This document shows, piece after piece, positions 1 through 11,690 of a DNA stretch of 64,000 nucleotides. A program made the translations under genes and the position numbers. How positions within the stretch are numbered: position 1 is the stretch's first letter; each line of letters starts with the position of its first letter. A model generated the notes under the pieces. That model was not told the DNA's origin. It worked only from the letters and a program-made list of their open reading frames with translations, and ran no database searches. Source of the stretch: an uncultured Collinsella sp. (GTDB lineage: Bacteria > Actinomycetota > Coriobacteriia > Coriobacteriales > Coriobacteriaceae). The stretch lies in the NCBI GenBank assembly GCA_958437935.1, contig CAUBPS010000005.1, positions 1 to 64,000 on the forward strand, written 5' to 3'.

Positions 1-1398
<1,398 letters not shown>

Positions 1399-1798
1399 AT
1401 GTTTGGGCTTCGAGCCCGTCCGGTCCTCTCAGTCCATCGCTGATCGGTTCCGTTCGATTCATATGGTTCTGTATAGGAAAAGGAATTTCTCGGGGCCGCC
1501 TCTCGGCGGCCTTGCGAAAAACAAATCCAAGTTAGACCATTTCAAATGGTTCGATGTCTGCCCGGATGCGACACTGAATGTGTCCATCCTCGCAGTATCC
1601 GGTTCTCAAGGTGCACGCCTGGCGGCTGATCCGGTCCGACCGGGCCGCGCGGCAAGGAGATATATTGCCAGACCGGAGGGGCGCCGGGGGCGGGAATCTG
1701 GGCGTACACATTTCCTACACATCTTGGGATCCGACTAACGTTTGCCAGCCGTTACCTACCGCTCGCCGAGCATCTCTTTATATAAGGCAATCTCATGG
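1399..1798 (-). promoter_or_regulatory. rRNA operon leader / promoter region
   Basis: This 400-nt stretch lies between the phosphohexomutase stop codon and the 16S 5' end and holds no credible gene. It should contain the rrn promoter(s) and the transcribed leader. It includes a GC hairpin (GGCCGCC / GGCGGCC, about 1496-1514) and a short palindrome, ACCATTTCAAATGGT (about 1538-1552), which could belong to the processing stem. No unambiguous -35/-10 pair was found, so the promoter is assigned by position only. Confidence 0.5.
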
Positions 1799-3199
1799 TT
1801 AGAGCGGATACGTCCCCCTAGCTAAAGCACAGCCAGCATCGAGCAACTCATCACGTTCTTCCACCGAGAACCCCTCGGCGTAGACGCGCACCACTGGTTC
1901 GGTCCCGCTAGGACGGACCAGCAGCCACGTGTCATCCTCGAATGCTAAACGCAAGCCATCCATATGACTAACGTTTTGCGGTACCTTGCCACAAATCGAC
2001 TTGGGGTTTACGCCCGGCAGCAGGGTTCGTAACGTTTCGGCATCTTCGGCCTCAAGGCGCAAATCGCGTCGACCGTAACTCGTCTTACCAAATCTGTCCT
2101 CGAGTTGGTCGACCAGAACGCCCAAAGGCGCGTCCGTCTTTGCCATAAGCTCACACAGAATCAGACAGGCGAGGATTCCATCGCGCTCGGGCATATGCGC
2201 GGCGATGCCGATACCACCGGCTTCTTCGCCGCCTATGAGGACGCCACCCTTCTTCATCTCTGCCGCTATATATTTGAAACCGACTGGTTTGACGGTCACG
2301 CGGCAGCCAAGCGCCTCGGCAATGCGACGCACGAGCGTCGAGCACGAAAGATTGACGACGACGCGCCCCTCCAAATTACGAAATTGAACCAAGTCGCCCA
2401 AAACGAGCGCCATGATCTGATGCGGATGTATATATCTGCCGCGCTCGTCAACCGCGCCGATACGGTCGGCGTCGCCGTCGGTCACCAGGCCAGCGCAAGC
2501 TCCGTCCTCGATAACCGTATGCTCGCAAGCGTCCACCCACGGCTCAACGGGGTCGGGGCAGATATCTTCTTGGTCAGGCGCCTGCCCGGCGTGAATCTCG
2601 TGCACCTCAACGCCAAGCTCGCGCAGCAAGTCGGCTAGATAGCCCTGGGCCGCGCCGCCCATGGGGTCAACAACCACGCGCAGGTGCGCGGCGCGGATGG
2701 CTTCGGCATCGACAAACGATGCCACCGCTTGCATATAGTCAGGAATGATATCCGCGGTGCGATATTGCCCCTCGATCCCCATTGGCTCGGGAGCCATGGT
2801 CTCTTCGAGCTCTTCGATGACATCCTGGTTGGCGGTCGAGCCGTCACCCATGCGAATCTTGAGACACAGATAACCCTGCGGATGATGGGACCCCGTCACC
2901 ATGAGCGCGCCGCACGCCTCACCGTCATAAGCCGCCGCCCACGTAAGGGCAGGGGTCGGAACAGGTCGCGAAGCGAGCACGGCGTCTAGCCCGTGCGCTG
3001 CTAGCACACCCGCCGCAAGCTCAGCGAACTCGCGCGCCAGGGGCCGAGTGTCGAACCCTATATATACCGTTTTGCCCGGATTGGTCTTTTGCCACAACTC
3101 GCCGACGGCATCGGCGATACGGGCAACGTTATCGGCAGTGAAGTCCTCATCGACGCGAGCGCGCCAACCGTCAGTTCCAAAATGAATTATCGCGCACAC
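1799..3199 (-). CDS. Phosphoglucomutase/phosphomannomutase family protein
   Basis: Alpha-D-phosphohexomutase that should interconvert hexose 1- and 6-phosphates in the cytoplasm (466 aa). All four family sites are visible: the phosphoserine loop as TGSHHP (residues 102-107, where TASHNP is usual), the Mg site DGDADR (241-246), the sugar loop GGEEAGG (323-329), and the phosphate-binding RPSGTEP (429-435). The GTG start at 3199 was chosen because GAGGTG lies 7 nt upstream and the protein then begins just before FGTDGWRA, the family's normal N-terminus. A longer open frame to 3283 has no ribosome site. Glucose versus mannose (or glucosamine) preference cannot be told from sequence. It lies immediately upstream of the rRNA operon, read in the same direction. 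Confidence 0.9.
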   Translation of the reverse strand: MCAIIHFGTDGWRARVDEDFTADNVARIADAVGELWQKTNPGKTVYIGFDTRPLAREFAELAAGVLAAHGLDAVLASRPVPTPALTWAAAYDGEACGALMVTGSHHPQGYLCLKIRMGDGSTANQDVIEELEETMAPEPMGIEGQYRTADIIPDYMQAVASFVDAEAIRAAHLRVVVDPMGGAAQGYLADLLRELGVEVHEIHAGQAPDQEDICPDPVEPWVDACEHTVIEDGACAGLVTDGDADRIGAVDERGRYIHPHQIMALVLGDLVQFRNLEGRVVVNLSCSTLVRRIAEALGCRVTVKPVGFKYIAAEMKKGGVLIGGEEAGGIGIAAHMPERDGILACLILCELMAKTDAPLGVLVDQLEDRFGKTSYGRRDLRLEAEDAETLRTLLPGVNPKSICGKVPQNVSHMDGLRLAFEDDTWLLVRPSGTEPVVRVYAEGFSVEERDELLDAGCALARGTYPL

Positions 3200-3321
3200 G
3201 CGCAGACACCTCACAGTGTTTGGATCATGGTACGCATGAGGTATACCCGCGATACACACTCGGCAACCTGCCGGCACCAGCATTCACCATTTGGGCAAAT
3301 GCTGCCGAGGACATGCAGGCA

Positions 3322-3353
3322 ATAAAAAAAACCGCCCCGTATGGAGCGGTTTT
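3322..3353 (-). terminator. Intrinsic terminator after the methyltransferase gene
   Basis: On the minus strand AACCGCTCC-ATAC-GGGGCGGTT forms a stem followed by TTTTT. It starts 6 nt after the stop codon of the upstream homocysteine methyltransferase gene, which ends at 3359. Confidence 0.85.
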
Positions 3354-3358
3354 GCCCT

Positions 3359-4252
3359 TTATATATCGAGCGCCTCGGCCATCGCTGCCGTAGTGATTGC
3401 CGTGGTTCCACAGCAACTGCCCACCATTGCGGCACCGGCATGTCTCCATTCGATGCATGCGCGCGCGAAAGCTTCGGGGTTCTCGTGCCATACGGGGCCA
3501 TCCTGAGTCTGGACCGGATCGCCCACGTTGGGACGCACCGTGACGGGAGTAGTCGCCGATGCAACCATCCTGGGCACCGCCGCGTTCGCGGCCGCAAGCG
3601 AACAGCAATTAACACCAACCGAGTTTGCGCCGTGTTTTTCGGCGTACAAAACGGCTGCCTCGATGTTGAGGCCATCGCCCAACAGGTCGCCTTTGTCATC
3701 AACGACAAAACTCACCAGGACAGGCATGCCGTCAGCGGCATCTCGAGCGCCGGCAAGCATGGGCTGCAAATTACGGATAGACGTCACCGTCTCGATCAGC
3801 AGACCATCAACACCAGCATTGAGCAAGGCGTGCGCCTGTTCGCGCGCAATGCCTCGGATCTCACGAAACTCGGCAGAGTCCTCGGCAAACCACTCAATAC
3901 CGATCGGACCCATCGAGCCCAGCAGCAGCTGAGGGTGCGCCTGGCGGGCATCGTCGACGGCCCCGCGATTGACCTCCGCCACGGACGGCGCAATCTGGTC
4001 GTGCTTGAGGGCATAGCTTGATGCCTGAAAGGTATTGGTAATGAGCACCTGCGCACCGGCGGCGACATACAAGCGATGGATACGAGAAACGGTCTGCGGC
4101 TCCGCCAGATTCCAAAACGCCGGTGGAATATCGGCGGCGTCGTACTCACTCAACAGAACACTGCCCATGGGGCCCTGCGCCAACAAGGTCTCGCTCGACA
4201 AGCGGCGCGTAAGTTCCTCGGCACCAAAGCGGTTGTAATAACTCGTATCCAT
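3359..4252 (-). CDS. Homocysteine S-methyltransferase family protein
   Basis: Zinc-dependent methyltransferase of the betaine-homocysteine / S-methylmethionine type (297 aa, single TIM-barrel domain, cytoplasmic). Zinc ligands are expected from GVNCCS (213-218) and GSCCGT (278-283), both intact. The N-terminal GPMGSVLL replaces the usual DGAMGTEL, and ITNTFQAS (71-78) matches the family's TNTYQA strand. The methyl donor is not predictable. A cobalamin domain is absent, so this is not a complete MetH. The gene starts 10 nt after the DtxR-like regulator gene on the same strand, so the two are probably co-transcribed, and a terminator follows directly. The ribosome site is weak. Confidence 0.87.
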   Translation of the reverse strand: MDTSYYNRFGAEELTRRLSSETLLAQGPMGSVLLSEYDAADIPPAFWNLAEPQTVSRIHRLYVAAGAQVLITNTFQASSYALKHDQIAPSVAEVNRGAVDDARQAHPQLLLGSMGPIGIEWFAEDSAEFREIRGIAREQAHALLNAGVDGLLIETVTSIRNLQPMLAGARDAADGMPVLVSFVVDDKGDLLGDGLNIEAAVLYAEKHGANSVGVNCCSLAAANAAVPRMVASATTPVTVRPNVGDPVQTQDGPVWHENPEAFARACIEWRHAGAAMVGSCCGTTAITTAAMAEALDI

Positions 4253-4262
4253 ATATATCCCG

Positions 4263-4685
4263 CTATTCCTCGACGCTGATTCCCTGCTTTTCGAGATAGG
4301 CGAGCCAGCGGCTCATCGTGTCCTCGGATAGCGCATGCTCCATCATGCAGGCCTCGGAATCGGCTCGCTCAAATTCGACACCGAGCTCCTGAACCAAAAA
4401 CGTGCGGATGAGGCGATGACGGTACCAGATAGCCGTGCCAACCTCGCGGCCGCGATCGGTCAGGACTACCTTGCCGTAGTGCGATTGCTCGACAAGCTCG
4501 GATGCCTTGAGCGCCGAAACCGCTTTATTGACCGATGCCTTGGAGACGCCAAGGCGCTGCGCGATGTCGACCGATCGCACGCCGTTGGTTTCCCCCTCTT
4601 CGCTTTCAATGCGAACCATGCACTCCAAGTAGTCTTCGTTCGCCACCGTCAGATGTAGTTCGCGCGAGCTATTTGTCGTATCCAT
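4263..4685 (-). CDS. DtxR/MntR-family metal-dependent transcriptional regulator
   Basis: Metal-sensing repressor, 140 aa, about the length of MntR, without the SH3 domain of long DtxR proteins. A winged helix occupies residues 35-80 and a metal-binding dimerisation helix region 85-125. By alignment to known family members, metal ligands are D18, E21, H90, C113, E116 and H117. The Cys at 113 matches Cys102 of DtxR rather than Glu99 of Bacillus MntR, so iron is as likely as manganese. The ATG at 4685 is preferred over 4706 because AGAAGGGACGGAAG precedes it. The gene heads a probable two-gene operon with the methyltransferase and is divergent from pepT. Confidence 0.85.
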   Translation of the reverse strand: MDTTNSSRELHLTVANEDYLECMVRIESEEGETNGVRSVDIAQRLGVSKASVNKAVSALKASELVEQSHYGKVVLTDRGREVGTAIWYRHRLIRTFLVQELGVEFERADSEACMMEHALSEDTMSRWLAYLEKQGISVEE

Positions 4686-4738
4686 GATCTTCCGTCCCTT
4701 CTGCATTCAATGGCTGATTCTACCCCATCCAAGCGTCG

Positions 4739-4758
4739 CGGTATGCCGTGGCATACCG
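4739..4758. promoter_or_regulatory. Perfect 9+2+9 palindrome, candidate operator
   Basis: CGGTATGCC-GT-GGCATACCG is a perfect inverted repeat in the divergent intergenic region, 54 nt from the start of the DtxR-like gene and 48 nt from the pepT start. Its position and symmetry fit a dimeric repressor site. Whether the neighbouring metal regulator binds it is inference; it does not resemble the published DtxR or MntR consensus. Confidence 0.5.
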
Positions 4759-4805
4759 TGCTAGAGTTCTTGTTGCACACGACGACCAAGATTGGAGCGG
4801 TCTTT

Positions 4806-6053
4806 ATGGAAAACACCACCACGAACCCCGATGTCCTCGAGCGCTTTTTGCGCTACGTCCAGATCAACACGCAGTCCGAGGATGCAAACTGCGACCAGGT
4901 ACCTTCGAGCGCCGTTCAGTTTGACCTTGCCAACGTGCTGGCTGAAGAGCTGCGCGAGCTTGGTGCGGAAGATGCCCACGTGACCGAGCATGCCTATGTC
5001 TGCGCGCATATCCCCGCAAGTGTGGGCGCTGAGGACAAGCCCGCCCTGGGCCTGATCGCCCATCTCGACACCACCGAAGTTGCACCGGGCGCCGGCGTGA
5101 AGCCGCACATCGTACACTACGAAGGCGGCGACCTGGTCTGCGGCACGGTTGACGGTAAGCCCGTTGCCATGAGTACCGTCAAGCTTCCCGCCCTGAACGA
5201 CCTCGCGGGTGAGGACCTGGTCTGCAGCGATGGCACCACACTGCTGGGCGCGGACGACAAGGCAGGCGTCGCCGAGATCATGTCGCTTGTCGCACGTATC
5301 GCTCAGGACCCCTCTCTGCCCCATCCCGCACTCGGCATTTGCTTCTGCCCTGACGAGGAGATCGGCCACGGAGCCGAGCTGTTGGATATCGATACCTTTG
5401 GCTGCAAGTACGCCTACACGGTCGACGGCGGCCCCATCGGCGAGCTGGAGTGGGAGTGCTTTAACGCCGCCGAGGCGACCGTCCGCTTTGAGGGCCAGTC
5501 CATCCACCCGGGCGACGCCAAGGGCCGTATGGTCAACGCAGGCAATCTGTTCTGCGACTTCAACGCGTTGCTCCCCTACGTGCAGCGCCCGGAGTATACG
5601 GAAGGCTACGAGGGCTTTTATCACCTTGAGGGTGTATCTGCAACCGTCGACCACGCCACGGCGCGCTACATCGTCCGCGACCATGACGCCGTCAAGTTCC
5701 AGCAGAAACTCGACCTTATTGATGCCGCCGCCTCGATGCTCAACCAGCGTCTGGGTGAGGAGCGCGTGACGGTCGAGATTAAGCAGCAATATCGAAATAT
5801 GGCCGAGATCGTTTGTGACTTTCCCGAGCTTATTGATGTTGCCAAGGAAGCCTACCTTGCCTGCGGCGTTGAGCCCCAAGTGCTGCCGATTCGCGGCGGC
5901 ACCGACGGCGCGCAGCTGTCGTTCCGCGGTCTGCCCTGCCCCAACCTTTCCACCGGCGGCTATTGCTACCACGGCGTCAACGAATTCGTCCCGGTCAGTT
6001 CGCTCGTCAAGATGACCGACGTGCTCCAGGAGCTCGTCGCCCGCTTTGCATAA
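4806..6053 (+). CDS. pepT: Peptidase T (tripeptide aminopeptidase)
   Basis: Cytoplasmic M20B di-zinc tripeptidase releasing the N-terminal residue from tripeptides (415 aa; PepT is usually about 405-410). Metal and catalytic motifs: AHLDT (85-89), LGADDKAG (147-154), PDEEIGHG (182-189) and a C-terminal GVNEFVPV segment typical of PepT. The ATG at 4806 was chosen because GGAG lies about 8 nt upstream; the extension to 4710 runs through the intergenic palindrome and has no ribosome site. It is a single-gene unit ended by a strong terminator 25 nt downstream. Confidence 0.93.
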   Translation: MENTTTNPDVLERFLRYVQINTQSEDANCDQVPSSAVQFDLANVLAEELRELGAEDAHVTEHAYVCAHIPASVGAEDKPALGLIAHLDTTEVAPGAGVKPHIVHYEGGDLVCGTVDGKPVAMSTVKLPALNDLAGEDLVCSDGTTLLGADDKAGVAEIMSLVARIAQDPSLPHPALGICFCPDEEIGHGAELLDIDTFGCKYAYTVDGGPIGELEWECFNAAEATVRFEGQSIHPGDAKGRMVNAGNLFCDFNALLPYVQRPEYTEGYEGFYHLEGVSATVDHATARYIVRDHDAVKFQQKLDLIDAAASMLNQRLGEERVTVEIKQQYRNMAEIVCDFPELIDVAKEAYLACGVEPQVLPIRGGTDGAQLSFRGLPCPNLSTGGYCYHGVNEFVPVSSLVKMTDVLQELVARFA

Positions 6054-6077
6054 GGAACTCGAACAATCTAGGTAAGC

Positions 6078-6118
6078 AAAACCGCCCCGTCCTCAAAACC
6101 GAGAACGGGGCGGTTTTT
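6078..6118 (+). terminator. Intrinsic terminator of pepT
   Basis: AAACCGCCCCGT (6078-6090) pairs with ACGGGGCGGTTT (6105-6117) and runs into TTTTT. A near-identical stem (GGGGCGGTTTTT) ends the methyltransferase gene at 3322-3353. Confidence 0.9.
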
Positions 6119-6142
6119 GGTGCAAGGGGAGTAGTCAGCACC

Positions 6143-6306
6143 GCAGGTTGAGCCAACGTCAGCGAGCGACGTCCAAGGCGAATAAGTTGGCATGAAAAAG
6201 GCAGGGCATTGACCTTCTGGTCATGTCCTGCCTTTTGAATGACAAATTGTCGCCTTGGGCGGCGCGCAGCGTCGAGCCGTTACGGCGTTTGGTAAAACGC
6301 CGTAAC
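6143..6306 (+). repeat. Composite structured repeat, copy A (F1-A)
   Basis: Copy of the window's main structured element. Order: GCAGGTTGAG, box GTCAGCGA (6158-6165), outer stem 6166-6180 with 6251-6265, inner hairpin about 6196-6236 containing TTGACCTTCTGGTCA, linker GCAGCGTCGAGCC, then a perfect 12-bp hairpin 6279-6290 / 6295-6306 with loop GGTA. The last hairpin abuts the stop codon of the LytR-type gene. Copies B, C and D share the boxes but differ in stem sequence. It could act as a structured RNA, a 3'-end processing or termination structure, or a mobile palindromic repeat. Confidence 0.8.
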
Positions 6307-7542
6307 TTAGTAGTTAGCTTCGTAGCCGTTGCCGTCGCCGGTGGGCTCTTCGTAGTAGTCCGAATCGCTCGAATCGTTTGAGTCATCGGAATCGTCAGAA
6401 CTGACCGATGAGGTTGCGGTACCGTTTGCGTAGTCGTCAGACGTGTTGTTGTTCAGGTCGCCGATCGTAGAGCTGGAACCGTCGGAAAGACCCATGGTGT
6501 TGGGACCCTTGGGATCCTTGCCGGCATCGACGCGCTCCATCATTTCCTTGAGCTCGTCCTCGTAGACAAAGACGTAGCTCACACCGTCGATCATGGTGCT
6601 GTCGTCGGCATACGAGGGCAGGTTGGCCGAGTAGATACCGTCGACATCCATACCGCGCATGGCGTTGACCGTAGCCACGATATCCTGAACGCTCATATCG
6701 GTTACGAGCATATCGGACAGCGAATTAACCAGGCCAAAGATCTTCGTGGCATCGAAGTTATTGAGAATCTGGTTGGCAAGGGCGCCAAGCACCTGACGCT
6801 GGTGGCGCATGCGCGTGTAATCGCCGTCGGCATAGGTGTAGCGGCAGCGGGCATAGGTAAGGGCGGTGGCACCGTCCATATGCTGCTGGCCAGCGGTAAT
6901 CTTGATATCCAGGTGCTCGGGGTCGTCAACATCATCGGTTGCGTTAATGTCGATACCGCCAACCGAATCAATCAGCGCCTGCATACCGTCGAAGCTGACC
7001 TCGGCATAGTGGGAAATCTGAACACCGCACAGCTCGTTGACCGCCTCGACCATGGCCTCGGCACCGCCAACGGTATGGCAGGCGTTGATCTTCATGGTCT
7101 CGCCCTTGTACTCGACCTTGGTGTCGCGCGGAACGGAAATGAGCGTCGCCTGCTTTTGCGTGGGGTCGATGCGTGCCAAGATAATCGAGTCGGCACGATA
7201 CGTATCCTCGCCCGGACGGCCGTCGGTGCCAAGAAGCAGCACGTAGAACGGATCCTTTGCCTCATCGGTGTCAACCAGAACCCGACGCAGATTGTCGGTA
7301 ATGACATTAGAATCGCCGAGCTTGCCCATAATGGTGGCAAACCACAGGCCGGCAGCGGTAGTGGCACTCAGCAGCACGCCAAGCACGACAATGAGCGCGA
7401 CGTGACGAATCGTGTGGCTACGACGACGTTGGCGAGCTCGCTCGGAATAGCGAGCCACGTTATCGCGACTGTAGATCTTGGCCTGCGCACCAGTTGAGGG
7501 TCTTCGGGTGGTGGTATCCGCGAGGGGCTTTTTATTAAACAT
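6307..7542 (-). CDS. LytR-CpsA-Psr (LCP) family cell-wall ligase
   Basis: Membrane-anchored LCP phosphotransferase expected to attach anionic glycopolymers to peptidoglycan outside the cell (411 aa). A short cytoplasmic basic segment is followed by one membrane helix (about 46-70) and the LCP domain. Recognisable parts are LLLGTDGR, SVPRDTKV, a GGIDI strand and LTYARCRYT with the conserved arginines, then GDYTRMRHQRQVL. The last 60 residues are a low-complexity Ser/Asp/Asn tail. ATG 7542 is preferred over TTG 7548 because AGG lies 7 nt upstream. It starts 12 nt after murA and is probably co-transcribed. The stop codon touches repeat F1-A. Confidence 0.9.
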   Translation of the reverse strand: MFNKKPLADTTTRRPSTGAQAKIYSRDNVARYSERARQRRRSHTIRHVALIVVLGVLLSATTAAGLWFATIMGKLGDSNVITDNLRRVLVDTDEAKDPFYVLLLGTDGRPGEDTYRADSIILARIDPTQKQATLISVPRDTKVEYKGETMKINACHTVGGAEAMVEAVNELCGVQISHYAEVSFDGMQALIDSVGGIDINATDDVDDPEHLDIKITAGQQHMDGATALTYARCRYTYADGDYTRMRHQRQVLGALANQILNNFDATKIFGLVNSLSDMLVTDMSVQDIVATVNAMRGMDVDGIYSANLPSYADDSTMIDGVSYVFVYEDELKEMMERVDAGKDPKGPNTMGLSDGSSSTIGDLNNNTSDDYANGTATSSVSSDDSDDSNDSSDSDYYEEPTGDGNGYEANY

Positions 7543-7554
7543 AGGCAACCTGTA

Positions 7555-8838
7555 TTAGTAGATGACGGGATCGGGGACGGTAGCATGCTCGACATGCGCG
7601 CCGAGCGCCTGCAGCTTTTCGACAAACTGCTCGTAGCCGCGCTTGATGTGATGGATAGCCGAAACCTCGGTCGTCCCGTCGGCGATCAAGCCCGCTACGA
7701 CGAGGGCCGCTCCGCCACGCAGATCGGGCGAGGTAACCTGTGCACCCGAGAAGCCCTTGACGCCATGAATCATGGCATGATGGCTCTCGATACGAATGTC
7801 GGCACCCATGCGTACCAGCTCAGAGGCAAACATAAAGCGATTCTCGAAGATGTTCTCGGTGATAACGGAGCTACCATCGGCAAGGGCGGAGAGTACCATA
7901 ATCTGCGCCTGCATGTCCGTCGGGAAGCCGGGGAACGGAAGCGTCTGGATGTCGACCGGCTTGATACGCTCGGCACGGTTCACATGGACGCCATCCTCGA
8001 CGCGCTCGCAGTCGATACCCATGAGCTCCATCTTCTTGAGCACCATGCCCAAGTGAATGGGGCAAAAGCCCGTGACATCGACACCGCGATCGTCGGCCAT
8101 CAACGCACCGGCAACGATAAAGGTACCGGCCTCGATGCGGTCGCCCACCACGCGATGGGTAACGGGATGGAGCTCTTCCACGCCTTCGATAGTCACGACG
8201 GGCGTACCGGCGCCTACAATCTTGGCGCCCATCTCGTTGAGCATGTTGGCGAGATCGACAATCTCGGGCTCGCGGGCGGCATTGTCGATAACCGTGGTGC
8301 CCTGTGCGCGCACAGAGGCCATGATGAGGTTCTCGGTCGCACCGACGCTGGCGAACTCGAGCGTGACGGTGGTACCGCGCAGACCTTGGGGCGCATTAGC
8401 GTTGATGTAACCGTGGGCGGTATCGAACTCAACGCCCAGGGCCTCGAGACCCAGAATGTGCATATCGATCTTGCGAGCACCCAGGTTGCAGCCGCCCGGC
8501 ATGGCAATCTTGGCGCGATGGAAGCGGCCCAGCAGGGGTCCCATGACGGCGGTGGAAGCACGCATCTTGGCAACGAGCTCGTAGGGGGCCTCCCATGAAT
8601 CGACCTGAGAGGTATCAATCTCGAGCGTGTGCTCGTCGAGAACATCGATCGTAGCGCCCATGCCCTTGAGCACCTTGCCCATCACGTGAACATCGGAAAT
8701 ATCGGGCACGTTCTGCAGCGTCGTCTTGCCCGGTGCCAGAAGCGTTGCCGCCATGAGTTTGAGCGCGGAGTTCTTGGCACCCGAGACGGGCACGGAGCCT
8801 CCGATGGCGTGGCCACCCTCAACGCGGATAATATCCAA
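7555..8838 (-). CDS. murA: UDP-N-acetylglucosamine 1-carboxyvinyltransferase
   Basis: First committed step of peptidoglycan synthesis: transfers enolpyruvate from PEP to UDP-GlcNAc in the cytoplasm (427 aa, normal length). SGAKNSALK (19-27) carries the conserved Lys22-Asn23 pair, and PGGCNLGAR (114-122) holds the catalytic, fosfomycin-reactive Cys117; a Cys to Asp change would have suggested natural resistance and is not seen. The C-terminus (VPDPVIY) is intact. It lies downstream of the atp operon, after a terminator, and ahead of an LCP gene, linking wall-precursor and wall-polymer steps. Confidence 0.97.
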   Translation of the reverse strand: MDIIRVEGGHAIGGSVPVSGAKNSALKLMAATLLAPGKTTLQNVPDISDVHVMGKVLKGMGATIDVLDEHTLEIDTSQVDSWEAPYELVAKMRASTAVMGPLLGRFHRAKIAMPGGCNLGARKIDMHILGLEALGVEFDTAHGYINANAPQGLRGTTVTLEFASVGATENLIMASVRAQGTTVIDNAAREPEIVDLANMLNEMGAKIVGAGTPVVTIEGVEELHPVTHRVVGDRIEAGTFIVAGALMADDRGVDVTGFCPIHLGMVLKKMELMGIDCERVEDGVHVNRAERIKPVDIQTLPFPGFPTDMQAQIMVLSALADGSSVITENIFENRFMFASELVRMGADIRIESHHAMIHGVKGFSGAQVTSPDLRGGAALVVAGLIADGTTEVSAIHHIKRGYEQFVEKLQALGAHVEHATVPDPVIY

Positions 8839-8850
8839 GGTCTACCCTTT

Positions 8851-8890
8851 CAAAAAGCATGCCCGGGGTGGCTGGGCCATCCCGGGCATG
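8851..8890 (-). terminator. Intrinsic terminator of the atp operon
   Basis: CATGCCCGGG (minus strand, 8890-8881) pairs with CCCGGGCATG (8867-8858), followed by CTTTTTG. It lies between the atpC stop (8927) and the murA start (8838), so murA must be made by read-through or from a promoter inside this 88-nt gap. Confidence 0.8.
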
Positions 8891-8926
8891 ATGTGTTCGC
8901 AAATGGTCGAACGCTAAATCGTTTGA

Positions 8927-9319
8927 CTATTGGGCAAGCTTGAGCTTACACCATGCGATTTCATTATAGAGGTAGGCGCGGCGTGCATCATCCTCCGACA
9001 AATTACCCAGCTTCTCTTCAAAACCTTGAATATCAGCTTTAAGCTTGTCGGCATCGACGGTCGCCAAATCGCAAGCGCGCTCGGCGAGAACGGTCACGAC
9101 ATCGTCCGCAACCTGGGCATAGCCGCCGGCCACGGCAAACGTGTGGTCGACAGTGCCCATGGCCTTATCGGAAACGCGAACGTAACCGCGGTCGATCGTG
9201 CAGATCTCGCTGGAGTGAGCAGGCAGGACGCCAAACTCGCCATCCGTGGACGGAATCGACACAAACGCAGCGTCGCCCTCATAGGCGCAGCTCACGGGGC
9301 ACACGATGCGGATACGCAT
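8927..9319 (-). CDS. atpC: ATP synthase F1 epsilon subunit
   Basis: Central-stalk regulatory subunit of F1 (130 aa). The N-terminal beta-sandwich is recognisable (MRIRIVCPVS, then a GEFGVLPAHS segment) and the C-terminal two-helix region (about 85-130) is present. It is last gene of the atp operon, starting 3 nt after the atpD stop, and is followed by a terminator. Confidence 0.95.
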   Translation of the reverse strand: MRIRIVCPVSCAYEGDAAFVSIPSTDGEFGVLPAHSSEICTIDRGYVRVSDKAMGTVDHTFAVAGGYAQVADDVVTVLAERACDLATVDADKLKADIQGFEEKLGNLSEDDARRAYLYNEIAWCKLKLAQ

Positions 9320-9322
9320 AAC

Positions 9323-11685
<2,363 letters not shown>

Positions 11686-11690
11686 GGGGC

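Noticed and set aside
6279..6306. Integron attC-type site in the final hairpin of the F1 repeat
   Set aside because: IS1111 elements can target attC, but the hairpin ends (GTTACGG / CCGTAAC) do not match the GTTRRRY / RYYYAAC core sites and no integrase or cassette is seen.
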